Source: Streptomyces sp. HUAS MG91 (GTDB taxonomy: Bacteria > Actinomycetota > Actinomycetes > Streptomycetales > Streptomycetaceae). Taken from it: DNA of 64,000 nt. The position numbers and the translations under genes were made by a program. Shown here in pieces: positions 24,195 through 32,110 of this stretch (position 1 is its first letter; the number at the start of each line of letters is the position of its first letter). The stretch spans positions 7,936,001-8,000,000 of the forward strand of contig NZ_CP159534.1 of assembly GCF_040529335.1 (NCBI RefSeq), in the 5' to 3' direction. Below the pieces are notes generated by a model. That model was not told the origin of the DNA. It did no database searches and was given only the letters and a program-made list of their open reading frames with translations.

Positions 24195-25366
24195 GACGGA
24201 CTCCGGTAGGAGGGGCGGGCCGCTGGCGGCGCTGGGGACATGAGGGAGGCCGGAGGTTGGGCGCCGGGGTGGTGGGGCCGGCTGCGGGAGCGAGCCGCCT
24301 CGGTCTGTGCCGACCGTGGGGCGGCGTGGGGGCTGGAGCGGGGTAGACCTGGTTCGGCGCCGCTCGCAATGCGCTGACGTCGGCGTACGTCATCGAGTGG
24401 ACGGAGCGCATGAAGCGCGTATCCGATCAACTGGCCCGGGGCCAGGGCCTCTTGCCCAGCAAGCTCGCGCACGTGGCGGGCCGCGGTTGCCGCCGTGCGG
24501 ACGAGGGAGGTGGTGACGACCTGCTCGCCGTAGTGTTCGGCGGCGCCGCCACCGGCCAGGGGGTCGCAGATGCGTCGGACCTGCTCGGCATTGAGCGAGC
24601 CGTCGGCCAGCGCGCCGCGCCGCTGGGTCTCCCACAGCACGGTCAGCTGATCTATGGGCTCGCCGCGATGGTGCAGTGCCCCGAGTGCACGGTAGATCTG
24701 TTGATGCCCCGGGTCGGCGAAGTCGTCGGGGCGGAGCCATCGCACCAGATCCAGCAGTTGCTCGGAGCGAGCGGCAAGGCACCCCAGGAGAAGCTCCTCG
24801 TCGGCCAGGACTTGATCCGCCACTGGTTCCGGAGGAACGCCCAGAGGTGCGTACGCATCGGGTGGTTGTGCCGTACGCGGCTCGGTGCCCCAGACGCGGG
24901 CCAGGTCCGCGAGGACGTCGGACAGCACTTGGGCGTGGTGCACCGTCTCGTCGAGGGTCCCGCTATGGAGATCCGCGAGCGCGGCCTGATGCAGTCGGTC
25001 GGCGTGCTGGGCCACGCTGCGGTGGATGGCGCCCTCCAGCACCATGCGGCCGTAGAGCGGGGCATGGTCGGGGCGCGGGCATGCCGAGATCAAGAGGTGC
25101 GGATACACCGAGGTGAGCCCCAGGGTGTGACGGCTCGCCTCCTGCACGGTGTCAGTGACCCAGGCCAGCGGTACCGGGCCATCGACATCCGCGGTCGTCG
25201 CAGGGTGCCCCTCGGCCCGCAGCTTGAGCATCGCGGCGTACAGCGCCGCGTGCGCCGGGCGGTCGAAGTGCTCCGGTCGGAGCCAGTCCGAGAGAGGGCC
25301 GAGCTGCCCGGGATCAAGGAACAGCGCGCCCAGGACGGCCTGCTCAGCCTGGACGAGCGGGGTCAC
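24191..25366 (-). CDS. Protein with two DnaB N-terminal-like domains and no ATPase domain
   Basis: A 391-residue protein. Residues about 5-125 match the N-terminal domain of replicative helicase DnaB (Glu-Gln-Ala-Val-Leu-Gly-Ala-Leu-Phe-Leu, then Leu-Arg-Pro-Glu-His-Phe). Residues about 187-305 repeat it (Asp-Glu-Glu-Leu-Leu-Leu-Gly-Cys-Leu, then Leu-Arg-Pro-Asp-Asp-Phe). The C-terminal 80 residues are disordered. There is no RecA-type motor with Walker motifs, so it cannot be a helicase. DnaB-N domains bind DnaG primase and helicase partners, so an adaptor or decoy in element replication is plausible. Confidence 0.7.
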   Translation of the reverse strand: MTPLVQAEQAVLGALFLDPGQLGPLSDWLRPEHFDRPAHAALYAAMLKLRAEGHPATTADVDGPVPLAWVTDTVQEASRHTLGLTSVYPHLLISACPRPDHAPLYGRMVLEGAIHRSVAQHADRLHQAALADLHSGTLDETVHHAQVLSDVLADLARVWGTEPRTAQPPDAYAPLGVPPEPVADQVLADEELLLGCLAARSEQLLDLVRWLRPDDFADPGHQQIYRALGALHHRGEPIDQLTVLWETQRRGALADGSLNAEQVRRICDPLAGGGAAEHYGEQVVTTSLVRTAATAARHVRELAGQEALAPGQLIGYALHALRPLDDVRRRQRIASGAEPGLPRSSPHAAPRSAQTEAARSRSRPHHPGAQPPASLMSPAPPAARPSYRSPS

Positions 25367-25599
25367 GAGCGCGCCTTGCGCGGCTTCGTCCGCGTGGCTC
25401 GGAGCGCGGCGACAGCCTGGTCGGCGGCGGCCAAGTCGGCCGCGAAACGGTCGAGTTCACCTGTGAAGGCTGGATCCGTGGCGAGGAGCGTGCCGGAGAG
25501 GCTGACCATCCACCAGTGGGCTCCACGTCGGACGATCGGGGTTCCGGCGAGGCGCTCGGAGCGGCGTACGGAAGCCCAGGGCGGTTGAGAGTGGGACAT
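25363..25599 (-). CDS. Small hypothetical protein
   Basis: A 78-residue protein whose stop overlaps the next gene's ATG (ATGA). It has a Trp-Trp-Met-Val segment, a hydrophobic helix near residues 45-65 and a basic tail (Thr-Lys-Pro-Arg-Lys-Ala-Arg). No family is recognised. Confidence 0.55.
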   Translation of the reverse strand: MSHSQPPWASVRRSERLAGTPIVRRGAHWWMVSLSGTLLATDPAFTGELDRFAADLAAADQAVAALRATRTKPRKARS

Positions 25600-25685
25600 G
25601 GCGGTACCTCAAGAACAAGCGGGGGCCGGATGGGACGGGTGCGGAGCACGGGGTCTGGCCCTCCTTGCGTGGAACATCGGCGGTG

Positions 25686-27479
25686 TCATGCTGCCGGGCC
25701 GAGGTCGTCGCGGCGCAGGGACTTGGCCAGTGCGCGCTCGGTGATGGCGGCGGTCTCCTTGGCGGAAGCGGCGCCGAGGAGATCGGCGTTCGGCTCGCGG
25801 TACCAGGGCTTGAGGTCGAGCAGCGCGGGGCGGATGCCAGTGGCGAGCAGCAACGCCGAGCCCTTGGGCAGAGCGCGGATCGCGTCGGCGGGCAGCACGC
25901 GCTCCTGGCGCATGGAGACCGACGTCGACTTGCCCGACTCGCTGGTGGACACCGATACCGTGCGGACGTCGTGGTCACCGACGAGCCGGGAGAGCTTGTC
26001 GGCGAAGTCGGCGTCGTCGATGCCGGACCCGACGAGTTTGATCGTGGCGGCGGACCAGAGGGCGTCCATGCCGGCCTCGCCCCACACCCGTACGCCCTGG
26101 CGGTAGGACTGCAGGATCGTGACCGGGATGACGCCCCGGCTGCCGAGGTGCGAGTACAGGTCCGGAAGGTCGGCGATCTTGCACACGTTGGCGGCCTCGT
26201 CGAGGATCGCCAGCAGCGGGGCGTCGAGCCGCCCGCCGTCGCGCTCGGCCTGGATGACGGCCGCGCGCATCACCGCGTCGGCGGCGGCAGCGATGATCGC
26301 CGAGGCCGACCCGCCGCCGTCCTTGGACAGTAGGAACAGGGTGTCCTTGCTGGTGGCGAATGCCTCGGGTGTGAACTCCCGTACCTTCGCCAGGCCGTTG
26401 GGCGGGGTGACCCAGGCCGCGATCGCGGGGTCGAGGAGGCAGCTCGCGTACTGCCGGGCCGTCTCGAAGATGCCGTCGCGGGTCTCGACGGCACCGGCTA
26501 CGGTGCCCTGCAACTGGGCGGCGACCGCGTCGAGGCCGGCGTCCTGCAGCAGGTCGATGGGGGTGCGGTCGGCAGGCGAGGCGAGCCAGGCCAGTACGTC
26601 GGTGATGGGGCGGCGGTCGCGGGCGGCGGCGAGGAAGAGCGCGGTGAGAGTGTTCGCGGCGGCGGTGGACCAGAAGTCGCCGGCGCTCGACTCATTGACG
26701 GATGCGGTCACGAAGTGGCCTGCCAAGCGACGGGCCCCGGTGAGATCGCGGGCGTCGGCGAGGATGTCCCACCACATCTCCTGGGAGGCGTGGGCGATTT
26801 GCTGCGGGTCGAACGTCCACACCGTGCCGACCTCGGTGCGAGCGGCGGCCGTCGCGGTGAATGCGTCTCGGGCGGCCTTGTTGCTGGTCAGCAGTACGGG
26901 GCCGGGCGCGCGCAGGATCGCGGGAACCGCAAGACCGGACGTCTTCCCGGACCGGGGCGCCATGATCGCGACGATCACGTCCTCCCACGAGGAGCGGACC
27001 TCGCGCGCCCCCGACGGCAAGGTGCCGAGCAGGACACCACGGTCGTCCGGTGCGACCTGTTTGGGCTTGGCACCCTGCAGGCTCGGGCGGAGGTCGATCG
27101 CCTTGGCGGCGATCTTCTTCGGCAGCAGATCGGCGAGATCCCGCTGGTCGGCCAGCCCGCTTGAGCGGCCGCGAAGCCGCGACCACGCCTTCAGGCCAAG
27201 CAGCGTGGCGGCCAGGAGCACGAGCGCGGGCAGGACGTAACACCCGACGATCACGGAGGGCCGGGCGAGATGGGGCCAGACCTGATCGGGGTGCAGCAGC
27301 GATTCTGTCGGGCGGTATGCGGCCCAGTGGTCGGAGCCGACGACGGCGTTCGCGAGATTGCCGAAGAACCAGGCCAGGTTCCCGCCGCCGATACCGAGCG
27401 CCGCGACGGCGATCAGCAGATACAGGAGGCCGTCGGTGCCGGTGGTGGTCGAGGGCGTGGTGGTGCGTGAAGGAGACAA
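25686..27479 (-). CDS. VirD4/TraG-type conjugative coupling ATPase
   Basis: About 597 residues from a TTG at 27479. Two membrane segments lie near residues 17-36 and 76-97, then the cytoplasmic motor with Walker A (APRSGKTS) near 174-181 and Walker B (Leu-Ala-Ile-Leu-Asp-Glu-Ala-Ala) near 445-455. The all-alpha region and the Thr-Ile-Leu-Gln-Ser-Tyr-Arg-Gln motif are typical of type IV coupling proteins. It links the relaxase-DNA complex to the channel. The start is unclear: an ATG at 27547 with GGAAG before it is in a different frame, so a one-base shift near the start, or an unusual start codon, is likely. Confidence 0.85.
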   Translation of the reverse strand: MSPSRTTTPSTTTGTDGLLYLLIAVAALGIGGGNLAWFFGNLANAVVGSDHWAAYRPTESLLHPDQVWPHLARPSVIVGCYVLPALVLLAATLLGLKAWSRLRGRSSGLADQRDLADLLPKKIAAKAIDLRPSLQGAKPKQVAPDDRGVLLGTLPSGAREVRSSWEDVIVAIMAPRSGKTSGLAVPAILRAPGPVLLTSNKAARDAFTATAAARTEVGTVWTFDPQQIAHASQEMWWDILADARDLTGARRLAGHFVTASVNESSAGDFWSTAAANTLTALFLAAARDRRPITDVLAWLASPADRTPIDLLQDAGLDAVAAQLQGTVAGAVETRDGIFETARQYASCLLDPAIAAWVTPPNGLAKVREFTPEAFATSKDTLFLLSKDGGGSASAIIAAAADAVMRAAVIQAERDGGRLDAPLLAILDEAANVCKIADLPDLYSHLGSRGVIPVTILQSYRQGVRVWGEAGMDALWSAATIKLVGSGIDDADFADKLSRLVGDHDVRTVSVSTSESGKSTSVSMRQERVLPADAIRALPKGSALLLATGIRPALLDLKPWYREPNADLLGAASAKETAAITERALAKSLRRDDLGPAA

Positions 27480-27579
27480 GGCGCGGTCCCATGACGTGCT
27501 GAGGGGCGGAGGGAGAACTGGGGCCGGCGGGCCGTTCTGGTGATCATGAGAGGGACTTCCGCGTGGTTGGGGTGTGCGG

Positions 27580-28293
27580 TCAGCGGGTGCGGTCGGGCCG
27601 CTGCTCGGTCGGGAGGGTGCGTGCAGGAGGGTCCGTTGGGGTCTCTGTTGTCTGGGCGCGCCGCGGTGTGGCGGTGGCGAAGTAGCCCGCCACCTTCTGG
27701 CGCCAACTCGGAGCAGGGGAGGGCGGAGTGGGGCCCAGGTCGCGCAGGTCGTCACCGACTCCGTCGAGGTAGTCGCCCAGGGAGCGGATCTTCTCGGCTG
27801 CGCTCTCCAGACGCATGGCCACGTGGGCGGCGTCCGTGCTGGGCACCGCGTCAGCCTGCTCGGCTGCGTGGTCGAAGAACTCGCCGAGACGGATCAGCAC
27901 CCCGTCCTGCGGATCAAGAACGTGCTCGGTCACCTCGGCCGCTGCCGAATACGTCCCGACTTCGTTGAGCTGGTCGATCAGCGAGAGGATCTGGTGGCCG
28001 TAAGTGCGCTGACCTTGCGGATCGGACGGCGTGGTGACGGGGCCGACGAGCAGGTCCTTGCCCAGGTCCACGTCATAGCCGACGGCGGTGAGCATCCGGG
28101 CGGCGTGGCTGGCCATCTGATTCTCGCGCTCCTCGCCCATGTCCCAGGGCAGGCGGTACCAGAAGGAACGAATGGACTGCTCGTACTGGAAGCCTGCGCG
28201 CTTGAGCAGGGTGTGGGCGAGTTCGTCGCCTCCTTCAGCGATGACGTTGCCGGTCGTCTCGCGGGCGATGATGATCTCGGGAGGTGTGGACAT
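27580..28293 (-). CDS. Paralogous family protein 3 of the transfer region
   Basis: A 237-residue protein. Residues about 5-80 share a layout with the next two upstream genes: Ile-Ile-Ile-Ala strand, a small-residue loop, an Ala-His-Thr-Leu-Leu-Lys-Arg-Ala-Gly-Phe helix, an aromatic Phe-Trp-Tyr-Arg-Leu strand and a second helix ending Gly-Tyr-Asp-Val-Asp-Leu-Gly. Residues about 95-210 are helical, and the tail is disordered. It lies directly upstream of the coupling ATPase. I do not know the function. Confidence 0.6.
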   Translation of the reverse strand: MSTPPEIIIARETTGNVIAEGGDELAHTLLKRAGFQYEQSIRSFWYRLPWDMGEERENQMASHAARMLTAVGYDVDLGKDLLVGPVTTPSDPQGQRTYGHQILSLIDQLNEVGTYSAAAEVTEHVLDPQDGVLIRLGEFFDHAAEQADAVPSTDAAHVAMRLESAAEKIRSLGDYLDGVGDDLRDLGPTPPSPAPSWRQKVAGYFATATPRRAQTTETPTDPPARTLPTEQRPDRTR

Positions 28294-28323
28294 GCGGGGC
28301 TCCGGTTCAGTTGTTGCCGGGGG

Positions 28324-28794
28324 TTAGCGCGCGCGAGCCGGTCGTGGCAGCGGTGCGGCAGAGCGGTGTTCGACTGCGGGTGCTGGGAGCCGTGGCGGTG
28401 AGGCAACGGCGCGCGCCGGGGACATGGCCGTGGCGGCTTGGGCCCGGGCTGGGGCAGCGGCCGACTGCTCGGTGGGCGAAGCCGCTGTCCGTTTCCACTC
28501 AGGTCGGTCGAGAAGGTCGTGGGATGCCGACAGATGTGGGCCGGGCTGAGAGTCATAGGCGGCATCGGAGGTGACGCTGTACTGCGCGGCCCGTAGCGAC
28601 TGCACCGCCTGCCTGCCGCGCCGTAGCGGATCCCGGTGGGGCTCGGTCAGCGCGTACAGATCGCTGTCGGGCAGGCGCTCGAAGCCGACGCGCCCGAGCA
28701 TGTGGGCGGCGACAGGGTTGTCGTGGGAGGTCGCCGCTACGACGCCGTAGTGGGCGTGGTGGCCGATGGTGATGTGCGGGTGTGTGTCCGCCAC
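28324..28794 (-). CDS. Paralogous family protein 2 of the transfer region
   Basis: A 156-residue protein. The first 75 residues repeat the same domain (Ile-Thr-Ile-Gly-His-His-Ala-His-Tyr-Gly, then Ala-His-Met-Leu-Gly-Arg-Val-Gly-Phe, then a Leu-Tyr-Ala-Leu strand). The rest is an Ala/Pro/Ser-rich tail with no visible fold. It is the shortest of three tandem paralogs. Confidence 0.6.
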   Translation of the reverse strand: MADTHPHITIGHHAHYGVVAATSHDNPVAAHMLGRVGFERLPDSDLYALTEPHRDPLRRGRQAVQSLRAAQYSVTSDAAYDSQPGPHLSASHDLLDRPEWKRTAASPTEQSAAAPARAQAATAMSPARAVASPPRLPAPAVEHRSAAPLPRPARAR

Positions 28795-28884
28795 GAAGAT
28801 GCACCTCGCAGAGGTCGGGGCCGTACAGGGGAGATGAGGGTGCGGGCTGAAGGCGGATTTGGTGGTGCCGGAGGTCTGCGCTAG

Positions 28885-29817
28885 TCAGCGCGAGCGCGGG
28901 GGCGTGTCGCCGCGGAACAGCCGGGTCGCGGCCGGGCGGACCGAGGAAGATTCGAGTGCCGCGTTGATGTGCTGGAGCGCGTGCGGAGACCAGGCGCGTG
29001 CCGCTTCGGGCCGCTGCGGCCCTCGATGCGGTGAAGTTGGTTCAGCCGCCAACGCCCTTTCAGCCTGGGTGATTTCGGTGAGCACGTCGGCGTGCTCGAA
29101 CCAGGTGAGGGCGTAGTGCCAGCCTTCGGCGTTGCGCAGCGCGATGGCTCGCTGCCAGGTCTCCTGGTAGTGGGGGTGCTCGGGAACCAGGACCTCGGCG
29201 ACGAACTCGGACTCGCCCTGGACCCGCGTGCCGCCCTTCAGAGCGTCGCGCAGGACCCGGAGCCGATACGCCCAACGTGCGGCCACCCGCTCGTCGGGAC
29301 CAAGGTGCGGGAGGGACGCCTCGGCGTGCGCGAGTAGCGGAGGGCCTTGGCGGAGATAGGGCTCGAACTGCGCCCACATCTCGGCATCCCGCTGCTGTTG
29401 GCGCAGGCCGTAGCGGTCATCGAGTGGCCAGCCCTCCCCGTCGCAGAGGCTGTCCGAGACTGCGTCCCACTCGGCCAGGGCCCGCTCTCCAGCGGCGGTG
29501 GCTGTGGCCAGTCGATTGGTGCGGGCCGGATGCACGGCGCGCTTACGGACCTGCGCGGTGACCGACGCCGGGCGGCCGAGGTCGACGTCATCGATGACCA
29601 CCTGATGGTCGGCGACTTCGGTGTAGAGCTGTTCGAGGGCTTGCTGGACGGCGTCCGACTGCGACGTGCCCAAGGTGTACTTGTATTCGGGGTGCCCCGT
29701 GGAGAACCCGGCGTCGAGGAGCAGATCCTGCGCTTCTTCCTGGTCATCGTCGGACACGGTGGCGGTCAGACCCAGGTGACTATGGGGGCTGAGCGTGATC
29801 CAGGCGGGTTCAGTCAT
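28885..29817 (-). CDS. Paralogous family protein 1 of the transfer region
   Basis: A 310-residue protein from ATG 29817, overlapping the previous small gene. The N-terminal domain (Ile-Thr-Leu-Ser-Pro-His-Ser-His-Leu-Gly, then Leu-Leu-Leu-Asp-Ala-Gly-Phe, then Tyr-Lys-Tyr-Thr-Leu and Val-Ile-Asp-Asp-Val-Asp-Leu) is shared with the next two genes. Residues about 110-280 are helical, with a Trp-rich segment (Arg-Asn-Ala-Glu-Gly-Trp-His-Tyr-Ala-Leu). Function unknown. Confidence 0.6.
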   Translation of the reverse strand: MTEPAWITLSPHSHLGLTATVSDDDQEEAQDLLLDAGFSTGHPEYKYTLGTSQSDAVQQALEQLYTEVADHQVVIDDVDLGRPASVTAQVRKRAVHPARTNRLATATAAGERALAEWDAVSDSLCDGEGWPLDDRYGLRQQQRDAEMWAQFEPYLRQGPPLLAHAEASLPHLGPDERVAARWAYRLRVLRDALKGGTRVQGESEFVAEVLVPEHPHYQETWQRAIALRNAEGWHYALTWFEHADVLTEITQAERALAAEPTSPHRGPQRPEAARAWSPHALQHINAALESSSVRPAATRLFRGDTPPRSR

Positions 29818-29998
29818 GGTGGGTCCCGGCGGCGCGCGTGGCGAGCACCCGATCGCCCAGGCGGTGAGCCTCGTGCCGAGCACCGAAGGGGCCGGTGGCC
29901 AGAGGGATGTGCCGGTCGGCGGCGGACACAGTGGTGGCGTCGAGGTAGAACCGGGCCAAGCGTCCTACGGTGCGGTGCAGGGAGGCGTACGCAGACAT
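29810..29998 (-). CDS. Small hypothetical protein after virB4-like gene
   Basis: A 62-residue protein from ATG 29998 with GGAAGG seven bases upstream. Its stop overlaps the start of the first paralog gene by eight bases. The sequence has an aromatic N-terminal helix (Tyr-Ala-Ser-Leu-His-Arg-Thr-Val), then Phe-Tyr-Leu-Asp-Ala. The good ribosome site and tight coupling on one side support expression. No family is recognised. Confidence 0.55.
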   Translation of the reverse strand: MSAYASLHRTVGRLARFYLDATTVSAADRHIPLATGPFGARHEAHRLGDRVLATRAAGTHHD

Positions 29999-30084
29999 GG
30001 GGATGCCTTCCGTGGAGGAGTCGTTCGAAGGCGCGGGGCTCGGAGGGCGCGCGGGCCCCTCGCCGGTGGCGCGGATTCGGCGTG

Positions 30085-31590
30085 TCAGGCCGTCATCCGC
30101 ACGTCGGTGTCGAAGAGTTCGAGCTCGCGAGGATGGAGCAGGTGCTGCGTGATGAAGGAGCGCCCTGCCACCTTCCACAGGCCGCGTCCCTTGGTCAGAG
30201 CGGAGACGGCCTGGGTCTCGACGCCGGTCAGGCCCAACAGAGCTGCTGAAGCGGCGAGTTGGTCGGCTTCCTGGCGGTAGATGATGCGGGTGGAGCAGTC
30301 GGTGAGCAGGCCCTCGGCCAGGGCGCGCCCCCGGGAGCCGGCGTCGCCTGCGGTCAGCAGGTCGGAGAGGCGGTGGATGATCATCATGTTGGCGATGCCG
30401 AGGCCGCGGCTGAGCTTCCACTGGCTCTGCATGCGCTCCAACAGGGCGACGTGCCGCATCACCCGCCACGCCTCGTCGTAGATCACCCAGCGGCGGCCAC
30501 CGGCGGGGTCGGAGAGCGCGGACTCCATCCAGGCGGAGGCACAGGTCATCGCCAGGACGAGCGCGGTGTCGTCGCCGGCGCCGCCGAGCCGGGACAGGTC
30601 GATGGAGAGCATCGGCGCGGCCGGGTCGAAAGCCACGGTGGACGGGGCGTCGAACATCCCCGCCAGGTCGCCGTGTACTAGGCGGCGCAGCGCGTGGGCG
30701 AGGTCCTCGGCGGCCTGGCCGAGGCGCCCGGAGAGTTCGCCCAATGCGCCGTCGAGCTGTTCGGGGGAGCCCAGGACGTACGCGATCTGTCCGAGCAGGG
30801 GAGTGGCGCCGGTGGTTTCGGCGTGCGTGACGACCTGATCCAGTGCCACGTCGAGGGCCGTGTGCTCCATGGGGTGCAGCTCGCGGCGCAGGACCGTCTT
30901 CGCGAGAGAGCCGAGCAGGAGAAGGCGGCGCTTGCGCACCTCGGTGCGCCAGTTGTCCTCGCTGACCCCGGCAGGCCGGGTAGGGGCGTCGAGCGGATTG
31001 AGGCGGCCGGGCAGACCGGGCCCGAGCGCGATGGTCTGCCCGCCCAACTCGTGCGCCACGATGGTCCATTCGCCCTTCGGGTCGCACGGCACATAGATGC
31101 GGTAGCCGAAGGCGACAGCACGCAGGGCGAGCGACTTGGCGAGGGCGGACTTGCCCATGCCGATGACCCCGGCGAGCAGAATGTTGGGGTTGGTGAACCC
31201 GTCGAGCCGTCCGTAGAGGGCGAACGGGTCGTAGGTGAAGGCGGCCTCGGCGTGCACGTCCCGGCCGACGTAGATGCCCTGCGCGCCCAGGCCGCCCTCG
31301 GCGAGGAACGGGTAGGCGCCGGCCGCGACCGCGGTGGTCATCCGGTGCGAGGGCAGTTTGAGCTTGCCGCCGCGTGCGGAGGCGTCACCGGGACGTCCGG
31401 CGGGCGGATAGGTGGCGCGCAGGTCGGGGTCCAGACCGGGCGCAGTAGGCCGGGATTCGGGCCGACCTGCGTGCCTGGCCTTGCCGCGTGCGACGGCGAA
31501 CTGGTCCCGGGCGGCGCGGGCGGTGCGCCGGTCCGACTTGCGGGGAACGAACAGCGGGCTGGCGCTGGCGCGGTTGGTGCGAGAGGGCAT
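30085..31590 (-). CDS. VirB4-like conjugation ATPase
   Basis: A 501-residue protein from ATG 31590. After a basic disordered N-terminus (about 1-80), Walker A (GVIGMGKS) lies at 141-148 and Walker B (Arg-Trp-Val-Ile-Tyr-Asp-Glu-Ala-Trp) near 375. It is the motor half of a VirB4 protein; the N-terminal membrane-associated domain usually fused to VirB4 is encoded separately by the SCO6880-like gene. It powers assembly of, and transfer through, the type IV-like channel. Confidence 0.85.
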   Translation of the reverse strand: MPSRTNRASASPLFVPRKSDRRTARAARDQFAVARGKARHAGRPESRPTAPGLDPDLRATYPPAGRPGDASARGGKLKLPSHRMTTAVAAGAYPFLAEGGLGAQGIYVGRDVHAEAAFTYDPFALYGRLDGFTNPNILLAGVIGMGKSALAKSLALRAVAFGYRIYVPCDPKGEWTIVAHELGGQTIALGPGLPGRLNPLDAPTRPAGVSEDNWRTEVRKRRLLLLGSLAKTVLRRELHPMEHTALDVALDQVVTHAETTGATPLLGQIAYVLGSPEQLDGALGELSGRLGQAAEDLAHALRRLVHGDLAGMFDAPSTVAFDPAAPMLSIDLSRLGGAGDDTALVLAMTCASAWMESALSDPAGGRRWVIYDEAWRVMRHVALLERMQSQWKLSRGLGIANMMIIHRLSDLLTAGDAGSRGRALAEGLLTDCSTRIIYRQEADQLAASAALLGLTGVETQAVSALTKGRGLWKVAGRSFITQHLLHPRELELFDTDVRMTA

Positions 31591-31610
31591 GGCGGTGGTG
31601 CTCCAGGGAT

Positions 31611-32066
31611 TCAGTGGCGGGTGAGGCCGGTGAAGGGGTCGCGCAGATCGGCCGGGGTGTGATCCCGACGGACCCGGGCGGCCAAGGCCAAGTGGCGTTG
31701 ACAGACGGTGAGGTCGGGAGCGCCTTCTGGCAGCCGTGCGCGACACGTCTCCCGAGCGGGGAGGCGGCCGGTCTTGGAGTGCGGCGCCGCGTGGAAGGCG
31801 GCGTGCAGATGGTCGGCTGCCTGCCACAGCCGGATCCGGCAGGCCCTCAGGTGGTCTCCCTCCGCGCCGGCGACTGGCGCGGTTCGTACGGCGTGCGCGT
31901 CGAGCACGTCGTACAGGGCGAGCAAGTGGGCGTGCAGGGAGTCCAGTTCGGTCCGTCCGGCTGCGACCTGGGCGACGGGCATGTTGATGGCCCGGTGGAA
32001 GTCGAGCGCGGAGGTGGCGAACGGGATGAAGTCCGGAGCCAGTTCGGGCAGGGGCTCGGTCGGCAT
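31611..32066 (-). CDS. Hypothetical helical protein between SCO6880-like and VirB4-like genes
   Basis: A 151-residue protein with three predicted helices, His- and Leu-rich (Leu-His-Ala-His-Leu-Leu-Ala-Leu-Tyr-Asp). It has three cysteines and no signal peptide. It lies between the two halves of the split VirB4, which suggests a stable place in the transfer machine or its regulation. No family is recognised. Confidence 0.55.
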   Translation of the reverse strand: MPTEPLPELAPDFIPFATSALDFHRAINMPVAQVAAGRTELDSLHAHLLALYDVLDAHAVRTAPVAGAEGDHLRACRIRLWQAADHLHAAFHAAPHSKTGRLPARETCRARLPEGAPDLTVCQRHLALAARVRRDHTPADLRDPFTGLTRH

Positions 32067-32110
32067 GGGGTGCCCTTCGGTAGAGCGCGGAAATCGGTGG
32101 TGCGGGTGCG

